This document shows positions 31,812 through 40,205 of a stretch of 64,000 bases of DNA, piece after piece. Made by a program: the position numbers and the translations under genes. Source of the stretch: Pseudomonas fontis (GTDB lineage Bacteria; Pseudomonadota; Gammaproteobacteria; Pseudomonadales; Pseudomonadaceae); assembly GCF_028656955.1 (NCBI RefSeq), contig NZ_JAMDGY010000024.1:186001-250000 (forward strand), in the 5' to 3' direction. The stretch's first letter is position 1. Each line of letters starts with the position of its first letter. A model generated the notes under the pieces. It made no database searches. It worked only from the letters and a program-made list of their open reading frames with translations, and was not told the origin of the DNA.

Positions 31812-32159
31812 ATGAAAACCCGTTACCTTGCTCTGCTGTTGGCCCCACTGTTCAGCACTGCTGTCCTGGCCACCGGTTACACCGGCCCTGGCGCTCAGGC
31901 GATCACCACCGTGGCGGCCGCCAATGACGCCGCTGACGACACCCCGGTGGTGCTGCAAGGCTTCGTGACCCAGAAGCTGGATAACGACGACAAGTACGAG
32001 TTCAAGGATGCCAGCGGCACCATCACCGTCGAGATCGACAACGAAGACCTGCCAGCGGTGGCCTTCAACGAGAAGACCAAGGTGAAATTGACCGGTGAGG
32101 TCGAGAAGGGCTTGTTGAAGCGCGAGATTGATGTGGACCTGGTTGAGATCATCAACTGA
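31812..32159 (+). CDS. YgiW/YdeI-type periplasmic stress protein (BOF/OB fold)
   Basis: A 115-residue exported protein. The ATG at 31812 opens a signal peptide (MKTRYLALLLAPLFSTAVLA), followed by the BOF domain from about residue 35: VVLQGFVTQKLDNDDKYEFKD in part, GTITVEIDNEDL, and KVKLTGEVEKGLLKREIDVDLVEI. In Enterobacteria related proteins are induced by peroxide, metals and antimicrobial peptides, and ygiW lies next to the qseBC two-component system. Here no two-component genes are adjacent. A possible PmrA-type box precedes it. Mature function is unknown. The gene is flanked by the hemE terminator and a REP-like repeat. Confidence 0.9.
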   Translation: MKTRYLALLLAPLFSTAVLATGYTGPGAQAITTVAAANDAADDTPVVLQGFVTQKLDNDDKYEFKDASGTITVEIDNEDLPAVAFNEKTKVKLTGEVEKGLLKREIDVDLVEIIN

Positions 32160-32165
32160 TAAAGG

Positions 32166-32233
32166 CATCGCCGGCAAGGCCGGCTCCCACAGGTGTGGAA
32201 TGCATTCTGTGGGAGCCGGCCTTGCCGGCGATG
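32166..32233. repeat. Bipartite REP-like inverted repeat, family A
   Basis: CATCGCCGGCAAGGCCGG... and its perfect inverted copy separated by about 15 bp, located between the convergent ygiW-like and MFS genes. Confidence 0.92.
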
Positions 32234-32248
32234 GGCCGCACAGCGGCC

Positions 32249-33511
32249 CTAGCTCTTTGCAGGCAACTTGCTCAACCGCAGCGCCACCATCAGCGCCACC
32301 ACCAGCAAGCTGCCAATGAACACCCCGATTCCGTTCCACCCGGCGTAATGCCAGAACACCCCACCGGCCGTCCCGGCCACGCTCGACCCCGCGTAGTAAC
32401 TGAACAGGTACAACGACGACGCCTGCCCCTTGGCCGTGGTCGCCCTGCGCCCAATCCAGCTACTGGCCACCGAATGCGCGCCAAAGAAGCCGAAGGTGAA
32501 GATCAGCATGCCGATGATCACCACTGGCAGCGGGGTGAGCAGGGTCAGCAGCAAACCACTGAACATCAGCACGATGGTGCCCCAGAACACCCGGCGCCGG
32601 CCCAGCTTGTCGGCCAGCGCACCAATCTGCGCCGAGCTGTAGATGCCCGACAGGTACACCACCGACAACAGCCCCACCAGCGCCTGGTTCATGTGGTACG
32701 GCTCGGCCAGCAGGCGATAGCCGATGTAGTTGAACAGGGTGACGAACGCGCCCATCAGCAGGAACGCCTCGAGGAACAGCCACGGCAGCCCGGCGTCACG
32801 AAAATGCTGGGTAAAGCCATCGAGCAGGCTGCGCGGGTTCATCGCGCGCGGGCGGAAGTTGCGCGACTCCGGGAGGATCTTCCAGAACACCCCCGCCGCA
32901 ATCAGCGCCAGGCCACCAATCACCAGCATCGCCGTGTGCCAGCTGACAAAATCGATCAACACCCCGGTAATCAACCGCCCGCTCATCCCGCCAATGGCGT
33001 TGCCGCCGATGTACAAGCCCATGGCCAGGCCGATGTGCTGCGGGTGGATCTCTTCGCTCAGGTAGGTCATCGCCACCGCCGCCAGGCCGCTGAGCGACAA
33101 GCCGACCAGCGCGCGCATCGCCAGCACGCCTTCCCAGGTCGGCATCATGGCGCTGGCCAGGGTGCTCAGCGCCGCGCAGAACAGCGCCGCGACCATCACC
33201 TGCTTGCGCCCGATACGGTCGGAAATCGGCCCGGTAACCAGCAGCCCGATTGCCAGCAACCCGGTCGACACCGACAGCACCAGGCTGCTCTGCGCCGCAT
33301 TGATGGAAAACTCGCGGGACAGCAGCGGCATCATCGGCTGCACGCAGTAGAGCAGGGCGAAGGTGGCAAAGCCGCCGCAGAACAACGCCAGCACCGTGCG
33401 CATGAAGGCCGGCGTGCCTTTCTCGATCCAGCTGTCGTTCAGGGTGGCGGGCGCGACATCGGCCGCAGCAGGCGGGACTTCATGGGCGTGTGGCGCTACA
33501 GCAGTTTTCAC
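32249..33511 (-). CDS. MFS transporter, YnfM-like
   Basis: A 420-residue major facilitator with 12 predicted helices. The loop 2-3 MFS motif appears as GPISDRIGRKQVM at about residues 94-106, and its half-repeat counterpart as GALADKLGRRRVF near 297. The N-terminus has an extended 35-residue cytoplasmic tail rich in Ala and Pro. YnfM-type carriers are drug/metabolite exporters; the substrate is not known here (arabinose-type efflux annotations are not supported by the sequence alone). It is divergent from a LysR regulator with 121 bp between starts, so regulation by that protein is likely. Confidence 0.9.
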   Translation of the reverse strand: MKTAVAPHAHEVPPAAADVAPATLNDSWIEKGTPAFMRTVLALFCGGFATFALLYCVQPMMPLLSREFSINAAQSSLVLSVSTGLLAIGLLVTGPISDRIGRKQVMVAALFCAALSTLASAMMPTWEGVLAMRALVGLSLSGLAAVAMTYLSEEIHPQHIGLAMGLYIGGNAIGGMSGRLITGVLIDFVSWHTAMLVIGGLALIAAGVFWKILPESRNFRPRAMNPRSLLDGFTQHFRDAGLPWLFLEAFLLMGAFVTLFNYIGYRLLAEPYHMNQALVGLLSVVYLSGIYSSAQIGALADKLGRRRVFWGTIVLMFSGLLLTLLTPLPVVIIGMLIFTFGFFGAHSVASSWIGRRATTAKGQASSLYLFSYYAGSSVAGTAGGVFWHYAGWNGIGVFIGSLLVVALMVALRLSKLPAKS

Positions 33512-33588
33512 GGATGACCTCGGAAGGGGCTACGGCCATTCAGGCAGTGAAAAAAGCATATAGCTGGCTAATGATCATTTCCAATATA

Positions 33589-33620
33589 TTGTTCGACCTG
33601 TTTAAGACGTTGTACGACCT
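33589..33620. promoter_or_regulatory. Direct repeat between MFS and LysR genes, candidate operator
   Basis: TTGTTCGACCT (33589-33599) and TTGTACGACCT (33610-33620) match at 10 of 11 bases with a 21-bp period, placing both on one DNA face. They lie 12-44 bp before the LysR start, as for an autoregulatory LysR-type site. Confidence 0.45.
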
Positions 33621-33632
33621 AATGGAGCCGCC

Positions 33633-34535
33633 ATGGAACTGCGACACCTGCGCTACTTCATCGCTGTCGCCCAAGAGCTGCATTTTGGCCGGGCCGCGCA
33701 GTTGCTGGGGATCTCCCAGCCGCCCCTGAGCCAGCAGATCCAGGCGCTGGAGCACGAGCTGGGTGCGCGCCTGTTCGAACGCACCAACCGACGAGTGGAA
33801 CTGAGCGAAGCGGGGCGATTGTTCCTGGAAGAGGCCCGCCTGGTGCTGGCCCAGGTCGACAAGGCCGCTGACGTCGCGCGGCGTGCGCAACTGGGCGAGC
33901 TGGGTGAACTGAAAATCGGCTTCACCTCGTCCGCACCGTTCAATTCGAGCATCCCCAAGGCGATCAACGCGTTCCGCCAGCGCTTTCCGGCGGTGCACCT
34001 GCACCTCAAGGAAATGAGCAGCCAGGCGGTGGCCGATGCCCTGCTCGATGAACGCATTGAAGTCGGCCTGATGCGGCCCTTGCCGTTGCCCGACAGCCTG
34101 GTCGCCACCGAACTGTTCCGCGAGCCGCTGGTGGCGGTGATCAATGCCGAGCACCCGCTGGCCGAGGGCAGTGAGGGCGGGGTGTACATGGCGGCGCTGG
34201 CCGCCGAGCCGTTCGTGTTCTTCCCGCGCAGCTACGGCAGCGGCCTGTATGCGCAGCTGCTGAGCCTGGCGCGCACTGCCGGGTTCAGCCCGCATTTCGC
34301 CCAGGAGGCGAGCGAGGCGATGACCATCATCGGCTTGGTCTCGGCGGGGTTGGGGGTGTCGGTGTTGCCGGCGTCGTTCCAGCGCATGCGCATCGACGGG
34401 GTGGTCTATCGCACGTTGCTCGACCCGGACGCGGTCACGGCCGTGTGGCAGGTGCAGCGACGTGAGTCGTCGTCGGCGATGGCGGCCGCCTTTGTCGCGC
34501 TGCTGGGCGGGCGCGAGGTGCGCCCGCCCGGGTGA
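33633..34535 (+). CDS. LysR-family transcriptional regulator
   Basis: A 300-residue regulator. The winged helix-turn-helix is at about residues 1-60: MELRHLRYFIAVAQELHFG, AAQLLGISQPPLSQQIQALE, and GARLFERTNRRVELSEAG. The effector-binding periplasmic-protein-like domain follows (about 90-295), with FTSSAPFNSSIPKAINAF. The sequence is close to BenM/CatM-type or similar aromatic-acid-responsive LysR proteins in general features, but the inducer cannot be read off. It is divergently placed to the MFS exporter, its probable target, and a pair of direct repeats lies between them. It is the last gene before the polyene operon, which it meets tail to tail with 9 bp between stops. Confidence 0.93.
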   Translation: MELRHLRYFIAVAQELHFGRAAQLLGISQPPLSQQIQALEHELGARLFERTNRRVELSEAGRLFLEEARLVLAQVDKAADVARRAQLGELGELKIGFTSSAPFNSSIPKAINAFRQRFPAVHLHLKEMSSQAVADALLDERIEVGLMRPLPLPDSLVATELFREPLVAVINAEHPLAEGSEGGVYMAALAAEPFVFFPRSYGSGLYAQLLSLARTAGFSPHFAQEASEAMTIIGLVSAGLGVSVLPASFQRMRIDGVVYRTLLDPDAVTAVWQVQRRESSSAMAAAFVALLGGREVRPPG

Positions 34536-34544
34536 GGCCCGCGG

Positions 34545-35348
34545 TCAGTCGACGTGGGCCAGGTCGCCGCGCAGGGCAACGCTGGAGACCAGCATGCCGG
34601 CACGGCACTGGAACTTCTCCGGGTCCTTGAAGACGTTGCGCTGATCGACGCTGGCGATATTGACCACCGCGTTGGCGTCGGCTTCCTTGGCCGCTTTCTG
34701 CAGGTTGGCCAGGGCCGATTGCAAGGCCCAGTAGCAGGCATCGGCATCCGACTTGTTGGAACCGTTGGTCTTGCGGCTGCTACTGACGGTCTGCAAGGTG
34801 CGCACCTGCATCGGCAGCGCTTGCCCGGCGAGGTAGAAGGTCACGCTACCGTCGAGCAGGCCGGCGTCGGTGGCGCGTTTGACGCCTTCGCGAAAGCTCA
34901 GCAGGGTGGGCGCATCGACTCCCTGGTTGATGATGCCCAGGTTGTTCACGTATTCGATGTTCGGGTCGAACTGCAACTGCTTGAGCACGTTGTCGCGCAG
35001 GTTGTTGACCCAGCGGTTGTAGTTGCCATGGATGTTGCCGTTCTTGTAATCCAGGCCCCAGCTGCTGCGGTACACCACTTCGAAGGAGGTCGGGGTGTAC
35101 GGAATGTTGACTTCTGCGTGGTGTTTGCCGCGGATAGTGATCGCCGCCTTGACCATGCCTGGCTTGACCGACTGCACGACCCATTGGCGGTCATGCAGGG
35201 CGGTGACGATGGCGCGGCTCATCTGGTCGTTGGTGAAGCCCAGTTCCTTGGAGAAGTCTTCGCGAGCGTTGTACACCGGCTTGCTGGTGCAGCCGCCGAG
35301 GATCAAGGCCAGCCCCAGCAGGGCGGCGATGCGGTGAATCCGAGTCAT
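34545..35348 (-). CDS. Lipoprotein at the end of the aryl-polyene operon
   Basis: A 267-residue lipoprotein. The ATG at 35348 gives a signal with lipobox LGGC (Cys20); a GTG nine bases upstream is an alternative. The mature part has no recognised catalytic motif; notable segments are QWVVQSVKPGMVKAAI, a basic strand-rich block (IRGKHHAEVNIPYTPTSFEV), YVNNLGIINQGVD, and a C-terminal Cys pair (DACYWAL, KFQCRAG). It follows the last ketosynthase after 27 bp and is the terminal gene of the operon. Lipoproteins described misleadingly as excinuclease ATPase subunits occur at this edge of other aryl-polyene clusters; I suspect this is the same family. A role in placing the pigment in the outer membrane is inference. 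Confidence 0.75.
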   Translation of the reverse strand: MTRIHRIAALLGLALILGGCTSKPVYNAREDFSKELGFTNDQMSRAIVTALHDRQWVVQSVKPGMVKAAITIRGKHHAEVNIPYTPTSFEVVYRSSWGLDYKNGNIHGNYNRWVNNLRDNVLKQLQFDPNIEYVNNLGIINQGVDAPTLLSFREGVKRATDAGLLDGSVTFYLAGQALPMQVRTLQTVSSSRKTNGSNKSDADACYWALQSALANLQKAAKEADANAVVNIASVDQRNVFKDPEKFQCRAGMLVSSVALRGDLAHVD

Positions 35349-35375
35349 TCCTTTCACTCCATGGGTTGTTGCAGG

Positions 35376-36602
35376 TCAGGGCCAGCGGCGGAAGATCAAC
35401 GAGGTGTTGACGCCGCCAAAGGCGAAATTGTTGTTCATCACATGGCGGTTGCTCATCTGGCGCATCTCGCCGCGCAGATAGTCCAGCTCGCCACACAGCG
35501 GGTCGATATGGTCCAGGTTCAGGGTCGGCGCATAGCGGTCGCTGTTCATCATCTCGATGCAGAACCACGATTCCAGCGCGCCGCAGGCACCCAGGGTGTG
35601 GCCCAGGTAGCTCTTCTGCGAACTGATCGGCATGTGCGGGCCGAACAGGCTGCTGGTGGCCAGTGTTTCGGCAATGTCGCCCTGTTCTGTAGCGGTGCCG
35701 TGGCCGTTGACGTAGCCGATGGCTTCGGGGCCCAGCCCGGCGTCTTCCAGTGCCAGTTCCATGGCCCGGCGCATGGTCACCTGCTCTGGGCGGGTGGTGT
35801 GCTGGCCGTCGGCGTTGCTGCCAAAGCCGACGATCTCGGCATGGATATGCGCGCCACGGGCCAGGGCATGTTCCAGCTCTTCGAGCACCAGCATGCCGGC
35901 GCCTTCGCCGATCACCAGGCCGTCACGGCCGCTGTCGTAGGGGCGCGGGCTCAGGTGCGGGGTGTCGTTCTTCAGGCTGGTGGCATACAGCGCATCGAAG
36001 ACCATCGCCTCGGTCGGGCACAGCTCTTCGGCGCCGCCGGCAAGCATCATCGGCAGGCGGCCGAACTTGATCGCTTCATAGGCATAGCCGATGCCCTGGC
36101 TGCCGCTGGTGCAGGCGCTGGAGGTGGGAATCAGGCGCCCGGTAAGGCCGAAGAAGATGCTGATATTGGCCGCGGTGGTGTGCGGCATCATGCGCACATA
36201 GGAGTTGGCGTTGAGGCCGTCGGCCACCGAGTTGAGCAGCATGTTGCCGAACGCCTTGATCTCGTCGGTGCTGCCGGTGGACGAGCCGCAGGCCACGCCC
36301 ATGCGCCCGTCGCGGATCATCGGGTCGCCGAGCAGCCCGGCGTCGCGCAAGGCGTTTTCCGCTGCGGCCACGGCCAGGCGCGATACCCGGCCCATGCTGC
36401 GCAGCTGCTTGCGGGTCCACGCGGCCGGGACCTTGAAGTCGTCGATCGGGCCAGCCAGGCGGGTGTTGAGCTCTTCGAAGCGGTCCCACTCGTCCATGCG
36501 GCGAATGCCGCTGCGCCCGGCAGCGAAATGCGCCGAGATGCTCGGCCAGTCGTTGCCTAGCGAGGTAATGCCGGCCATGCCGGTAACCACGACACGTTTC
36601 AT
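35376..36602 (-). CDS. Beta-ketoacyl-ACP synthase (aryl polyene, ApeR-like)
   Basis: A 408-residue FabF-type ketosynthase that would condense an acyl starter with malonyl-ACP. The nucleophile is Cys164 in TSSACTSGSQG, and the two histidines are in VNGHGTATEQGD and KSYLGHTLGACGALE, so the triad is complete. The C-terminal FabF signature NNNFAFGGVNTSL is present. I start it at the ATG at 36602 (MKRVVVTGM), which overlaps the ketoreductase stop by one base; an ATG six bases upstream is possible. Aryl-polyene clusters carry several ketosynthases with distinct roles; this one sits with the ketoreductase, as ApeR does next to ApeQ. Which chain lengths it handles cannot be told. Confidence 0.9.
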   Translation of the reverse strand: MKRVVVTGMAGITSLGNDWPSISAHFAAGRSGIRRMDEWDRFEELNTRLAGPIDDFKVPAAWTRKQLRSMGRVSRLAVAAAENALRDAGLLGDPMIRDGRMGVACGSSTGSTDEIKAFGNMLLNSVADGLNANSYVRMMPHTTAANISIFFGLTGRLIPTSSACTSGSQGIGYAYEAIKFGRLPMMLAGGAEELCPTEAMVFDALYATSLKNDTPHLSPRPYDSGRDGLVIGEGAGMLVLEELEHALARGAHIHAEIVGFGSNADGQHTTRPEQVTMRRAMELALEDAGLGPEAIGYVNGHGTATEQGDIAETLATSSLFGPHMPISSQKSYLGHTLGACGALESWFCIEMMNSDRYAPTLNLDHIDPLCGELDYLRGEMRQMSNRHVMNNNFAFGGVNTSLIFRRWP

Positions 36603-37330
36603 CAGCACAGGCCTCCATTGACCGAAAGTACCTGGCGGGTGATGTAGGAGGCTTCCGCCGACATCAGGAAATTCACCGCACCGGCCACCTCTTCCGGGGT
36701 GCCCATGCGCTGCGCCGGAATCATCTTCAGCAGCTCGTCGACGGGCACATGCTCGTCGAGCATCGCCGTGTCGATCAGCCCTGGGGCCACGCAGTTGACG
36801 GTGATCTTGCGCTTGGCCAGCTCGATTGCCAGGGCCTTGGCGGCGCCGATCACACCGGCCTTGGAGGCGCTGTAGTTGACCTGGCCACGGTTGCCGATCA
36901 GCCCCGAGACCGAGGTAATGCAGACGATGCGCCCGGCCGCGCGGCGGCGGATCATCGGCATGGTCAGCGGCTGCAGGACGTTGAAGAAACCGTCGAGGTT
37001 GGTGCGCATCACCAGGTCCCAGTCGTCCTCGCTCAGCGCCGGGAAGGCGCCGTCACGGGTCAGGCCGGCATTGCACACCACGCCGTAATAGGCGCCGTGG
37101 GTTTCCACGTCATCGCTTAGGATCGCCGCACAGGCGGCGCGGTCGGCCACGTCGAATTGCAGTACCCGGGCCTGCTGGCCCAGGCTGCGGACTTCCTCGG
37201 CAACGGCGTCGGCTTCGCTGCGGCCGGTGCGGCAATGCAGCACCAGGTCGTAGCCGGCGCGCGCCAGGCGCAGGGCGATGGCGCGGCCGATGCCACGGCT
37301 GGAGCCGGTGACCAGGATGGTGTCAGTCAT
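36602..37330 (-). CDS. 3-Oxoacyl-ACP reductase (FabG-like, aryl polyene)
   Basis: A 242-residue short-chain dehydrogenase that would reduce the beta-keto group of the growing chain with NADPH. The cofactor loop is TGSSRGIG (residues 9-16), and the catalytic residues are Ser140 (ITSVSG), Tyr153 and Lys157 (YSASK). NCVAPGLIDTAM after the active site and a C-terminal GGLC end are typical. It overlaps the dehydratase gene upstream by 8 bp and the ketosynthase downstream by one base. It is the only ketoreductase of the operon, so it must act in every extension round. Confidence 0.92.
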   Translation of the reverse strand: MTDTILVTGSSRGIGRAIALRLARAGYDLVLHCRTGRSEADAVAEEVRSLGQQARVLQFDVADRAACAAILSDDVETHGAYYGVVCNAGLTRDGAFPALSEDDWDLVMRTNLDGFFNVLQPLTMPMIRRRAAGRIVCITSVSGLIGNRGQVNYSASKAGVIGAAKALAIELAKRKITVNCVAPGLIDTAMLDEHVPVDELLKMIPAQRMGTPEEVAGAVNFLMSAEASYITRQVLSVNGGLC

Positions 37331-37793
37331 GGGGGGAATCCTCAGGGCCCGCTTCGGCCAGGTAGCGGGTCACCTGCGGCGGGCGAAAAACATTGAGCCG
37401 GGCCAGGGCATGGATGCCCTCGCCGGTCAGGTGACATTCGAACACGCCCATGCCGTTGTCGTCTTCCAACGAACGCAGGGCGTGAATACGCAGTTCGCTG
37501 CCGGCCGGGAACGCTTCGACATTGCACTCGAACTTGCGCGAGCCGAGCAGGAAGCCCAGTTCCACCGGGTTGCCCTGCTGGCGCGCGCGGCAGCCGGCAT
37601 AGGCAGCGACGCTTTGCGCCATCAGCTCGATGCCGACCCACGCCGGCAGGCTGCCATCGGCGCGGTTGAACAGGCCGCCCGGGCGCACGGTCAGCCGGGT
37701 GTGGATCTGCTCGTCGTCGAAGGCCTCGACCTGATCGATGAGGATCATGTCGCCGGCGTGGGGCAGCAGTTCGGCCAGGGGCCAGGTGATCAT
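37323..37793 (-). CDS. Hotdog-fold 3-hydroxyacyl-ACP dehydratase (ApeP-like)
   Basis: A 156-residue single-hotdog protein. The ATG at 37793 overlaps the upstream ketosynthase stop as ATGA. The N-terminal ELLPHAGDMILIDQV resembles the LPHR-x-P-M-L-L-D element of ApeP/FabZ-type dehydratases, and the long hotdog helix is VGIELMAQSVAAYAG. It should remove water to give the conjugated trans double bonds of an aryl polyene. A second dehydratase domain is fused to the acyl-CoA ligase of the same operon (49105-50781). Active site: His12 and Glu in IELMAQ are the likely acid and base, by family analogy. Confidence 0.87.
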   Translation of the reverse strand: MITWPLAELLPHAGDMILIDQVEAFDDEQIHTRLTVRPGGLFNRADGSLPAWVGIELMAQSVAAYAGCRARQQGNPVELGFLLGSRKFECNVEAFPAGSELRIHALRSLEDDNGMGVFECHLTGEGIHALARLNVFRPPQVTRYLAEAGPEDSPHD

Positions 37794-38983
37794 GGGGTGT
37801 CTCCGAGAATCAGGCTGACGTTGTTGCCGCCAAAAGCGAACGAATTGCTCATCAAGCGGCGCGGGCCCTGGGTGGGCAGGCGCTGGTCGGCGCTGATCAG
37901 GTTCAAGGGCGCAAGCTGCGGGTCGCTGACGCCATCCCAACGGTGCGGCGGCAGGCGCCCCTCAGGGTTGCTCGCTGCCAGGCTCAGCCAGCAGAAGGCC
38001 GCTTCCAGGGCACCGGCGGCGCCCAGGGTGTGGCCGGTCAGCGGCTTGGTCGAGGAGCATGCCAGGCGGCTGCCGAACAGTTGCTGAACGGCCAGGCTTT
38101 CCATGGCGTCGTTGTGCCGGGTCGCGGTGCCGTGCAGGTTCAGGTAGTCGATGTCTGCCGGGACCAGGCCGGCATTCTCCAGTGCCTTGCGCATGGCCTG
38201 CAAGGCGCCCTTGCCGGACGGTTCCGGCGCCGAGATATGGTGCGCGTCGGAGCTGGCGCCGGCGCCCAGCAGGGCAATCGCCGGGCCGTCGGCGTCGCGG
38301 GTCATCAGGAACAGCGCGGCCGCTTCGCCGATATTGATGCCGTCGCGGTTGTTCGAGAACGGGTTGCAGCGCTGGTTGCTGATCGCTTCCAGCGCGGTGA
38401 AACCGTTCAGGGTGAGCTTGCACAGGCTGTCCACGCCGCCGCAGATCAGCGCGTCGCACACGCCCATGTCCAGTAGCCGGCGAGCGCTCATCAGGGCGCG
38501 GGCACTGGAGGTGCAGGCGGTGGAAATCACATAGCTCGGGCCACTCAACGCCAGCCATTGGCTGAGGAAGTTGGCCGGTGCGCTGAGTTCCTGTTCGGCG
38601 TAGCGGTAATCGGCAGGGAGCTGCTGCTCGCGCAGGTAATGGGCAATGCCCGCGCTGCCCTCGGCGATGCCCGAGGTACTGGTGCCAAGCACCACGCCCA
38701 CGCGGTGCCTGCCAAAGCGGGCGATGGCGGCGCGCAGCTGCGGCTCGATCTGCATGGCTGCGGCATACAGCAGCTGGTTGTTGCGGCTCTGGCAGTGCTG
38801 CACGGCGGCCGGCAGCGGCGCCAGTGCGCTGCGCACGGCGCCGACCGGCAGCACGCGCTCCGGCACCCAGCCGCTTTCGCCACGCATGCCGCTGTCGTCG
38901 CCGGCAAACAGGCGCCGGGCGACGTCGGCCTGGCCTTCGCCCAGGGCGCAGACCAGCCCCAGTGCATTCAGGTAGGCCGTCAT
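37790..38983 (-). CDS. Beta-ketoacyl-ACP synthase (aryl polyene, ApeO-like)
   Basis: A 397-residue thiolase-fold ketosynthase. The nucleophile is Cys157 in ISTACTSSA, with histidines in LHGTATRHNDAME and KPLTGHTLGAAGALE; the C-terminal SNSFAFGGNNVSLIL completes the fold. In known aryl-polyene systems a catalytic ketosynthase (ApeO) pairs with a cysteine-less chain-length factor (ApeC), and a matching factor is encoded at 52616-53332. It overlaps the lipoprotein gene upstream and the dehydratase downstream by 4 bp each. The pairing is inferred from family knowledge. Confidence 0.9.
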   Translation of the reverse strand: MTAYLNALGLVCALGEGQADVARRLFAGDDSGMRGESGWVPERVLPVGAVRSALAPLPAAVQHCQSRNNQLLYAAAMQIEPQLRAAIARFGRHRVGVVLGTSTSGIAEGSAGIAHYLREQQLPADYRYAEQELSAPANFLSQWLALSGPSYVISTACTSSARALMSARRLLDMGVCDALICGGVDSLCKLTLNGFTALEAISNQRCNPFSNNRDGINIGEAAALFLMTRDADGPAIALLGAGASSDAHHISAPEPSGKGALQAMRKALENAGLVPADIDYLNLHGTATRHNDAMESLAVQQLFGSRLACSSTKPLTGHTLGAAGALEAAFCWLSLAASNPEGRLPPHRWDGVSDPQLAPLNLISADQRLPTQGPRRLMSNSFAFGGNNVSLILGDTP

Positions 38984-39465
38984 GGCGTGCTCTCGATGGG
39001 AAGTGGGCTGACTAAATAACGCAGGCCGTGGTCCAGCTTCAAGGTGAACTGGTCGGGTTGCTGGTAGATCACCGTCCAGCGTTGGCCCAGCTTACGCTGA
39101 TTGGCCTGTTGCTCGGCACCCGGATAGGCAGCCGGCAGGGCTTGCTCGTCGGTCAGGGCGAACAGCAGTGCCGCGAACAATTCGCGCGCAGCCGGGTTGG
39201 GCGGCAGCAGGCCTTCGGCCTGCCAGCGCCCGTCATCCAGCAGCTGGCGCGCCAGGGGGATGCCCAGCAGGTCGAGCAGGGTCCAGCGCAGTGCGTGCGG
39301 CTCCTGCTGGATCACCAGCAGCCAGTCCTGGTGCTGGCCGGCCTGCTCGCGCTGCACGTGCAGCTGCATCGGCAAGGCCAGTTGCGGCAGCTGCGCCGGC
39401 AACGGCGCACGCGCGGCGCAGGCGCTCAGCAGCACGGCGGCGAGCAGCAGGCACAGGCGCTTCAT
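38980..39465 (-). CDS. DUF3261 lipoprotein of the aryl-polyene operon
   Basis: A 161-residue predicted lipoprotein: the signal peptide MKRLCLLLAAVLLSAC ends in a lipobox with Cys16. The mature region is a mixed-strand domain (LHVQREQAGQHQDWLLVIQ in part; LRWTLLDLLGIPLARQLLDDG) resembling DUF3261, a family found in aryl-polyene clusters. The fold has some likeness to LolB-type lipid-carrying lipoproteins, so together with the LolA-like protein at 44901-45503 it may receive the pigment lipid at the outer membrane; that is inference. Start and stop overlap both neighbours by 4 bp. Confidence 0.8.
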   Translation of the reverse strand: MKRLCLLLAAVLLSACAARAPLPAQLPQLALPMQLHVQREQAGQHQDWLLVIQQEPHALRWTLLDLLGIPLARQLLDDGRWQAEGLLPPNPAARELFAALLFALTDEQALPAAYPGAEQQANQRKLGQRWTVIYQQPDQFTLKLDHGLRYLVSPLPIESTP

Positions 39466-40205
39466 GGCTGCACGAGGTCCGCGCGCAGCGGCTTGCGCGC
39501 CACCACATTGACCAGGGTTTCCTCACGCTGGCCCACCGGCGGCGGCTTGCGCAGGCCGAAACGCTCCAGCAGGCCGAAGTCGCTGGAGCGGCTCCACCAC
39601 AGGTACGGGTACGAGACCTGCTGCGGGCCGAATTCGAAGCCCTGGGCACGCAGCATCTGCAAATAGCCGTCGGCGCTTTTTTGCACCTGCATCGGATGGC
39701 GGAACAGCCAGCGGATGACCCAGGTGTCGATATAGGCTTCAGTCGACTCGGCGAACAGCAGGTAGCCGCCCGGTTTGAGTACCCGCCAGAATTCGGCGAG
39801 GGCCTGTTCCTGCTCGACCAGGTGATGGAAGGTCTGGTGGCAGAACAGGATGTCGACGCTTTCATCGGCGAATTGCAGCTGCGCGCAGTCGCTGCCGCGC
39901 AACTCCACCGACAGCCCCAGGCGCGTTGCCTCGGCCTGGCTCAGGCGCAGGCTGTGCGGGTCGGCATCGGTGCCGAGCAGCTGGCTCGGGGCAAATACTT
40001 TGTGCAGGTACTGGAACGATTTGCCCTGGCCGCAGCCGGCATCGAGCACCACCGGCGCCTCGGGCAGCGGGCCGTCGAACAGCTGGCGCAGGTCGTTGAT
40101 CGCCACGCGCAGCACATGGTGCTGCCAGGTGTGGCTACGCAGGAACCAGAAGCCGAAGCGGGTTTCCTCGACGTAGGTCTTGCTCAGGTAGGCCTGATCA
40201 TTCAT
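39462..40205 (-). CDS. SAM-dependent methyltransferase (aryl polyene)
   Basis: A 247-residue class I methyltransferase. The SAM-binding motif VVLDAGCGQGKS is at about residues 52-63, followed by GTDADPHSLRLS at the adenosine-contacting strand and DILFCHQTFHHLVEQEQAL at the post-II motif. Aryl-polyene clusters often include a methyltransferase acting on the aromatic head group (ring or hydroxyl). This one lies directly before the flavin enzyme in the transcript order flavin enzyme then methyltransferase, so both probably modify the head group. It overlaps the lipoprotein and flavin genes by 4 bp. Target atom unknown. Confidence 0.85.
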   Translation of the reverse strand: MNDQAYLSKTYVEETRFGFWFLRSHTWQHHVLRVAINDLRQLFDGPLPEAPVVLDAGCGQGKSFQYLHKVFAPSQLLGTDADPHSLRLSQAEATRLGLSVELRGSDCAQLQFADESVDILFCHQTFHHLVEQEQALAEFWRVLKPGGYLLFAESTEAYIDTWVIRWLFRHPMQVQKSADGYLQMLRAQGFEFGPQQVSYPYLWWSRSSDFGLLERFGLRKPPPVGQREETLVNVVARKPLRADLVQP

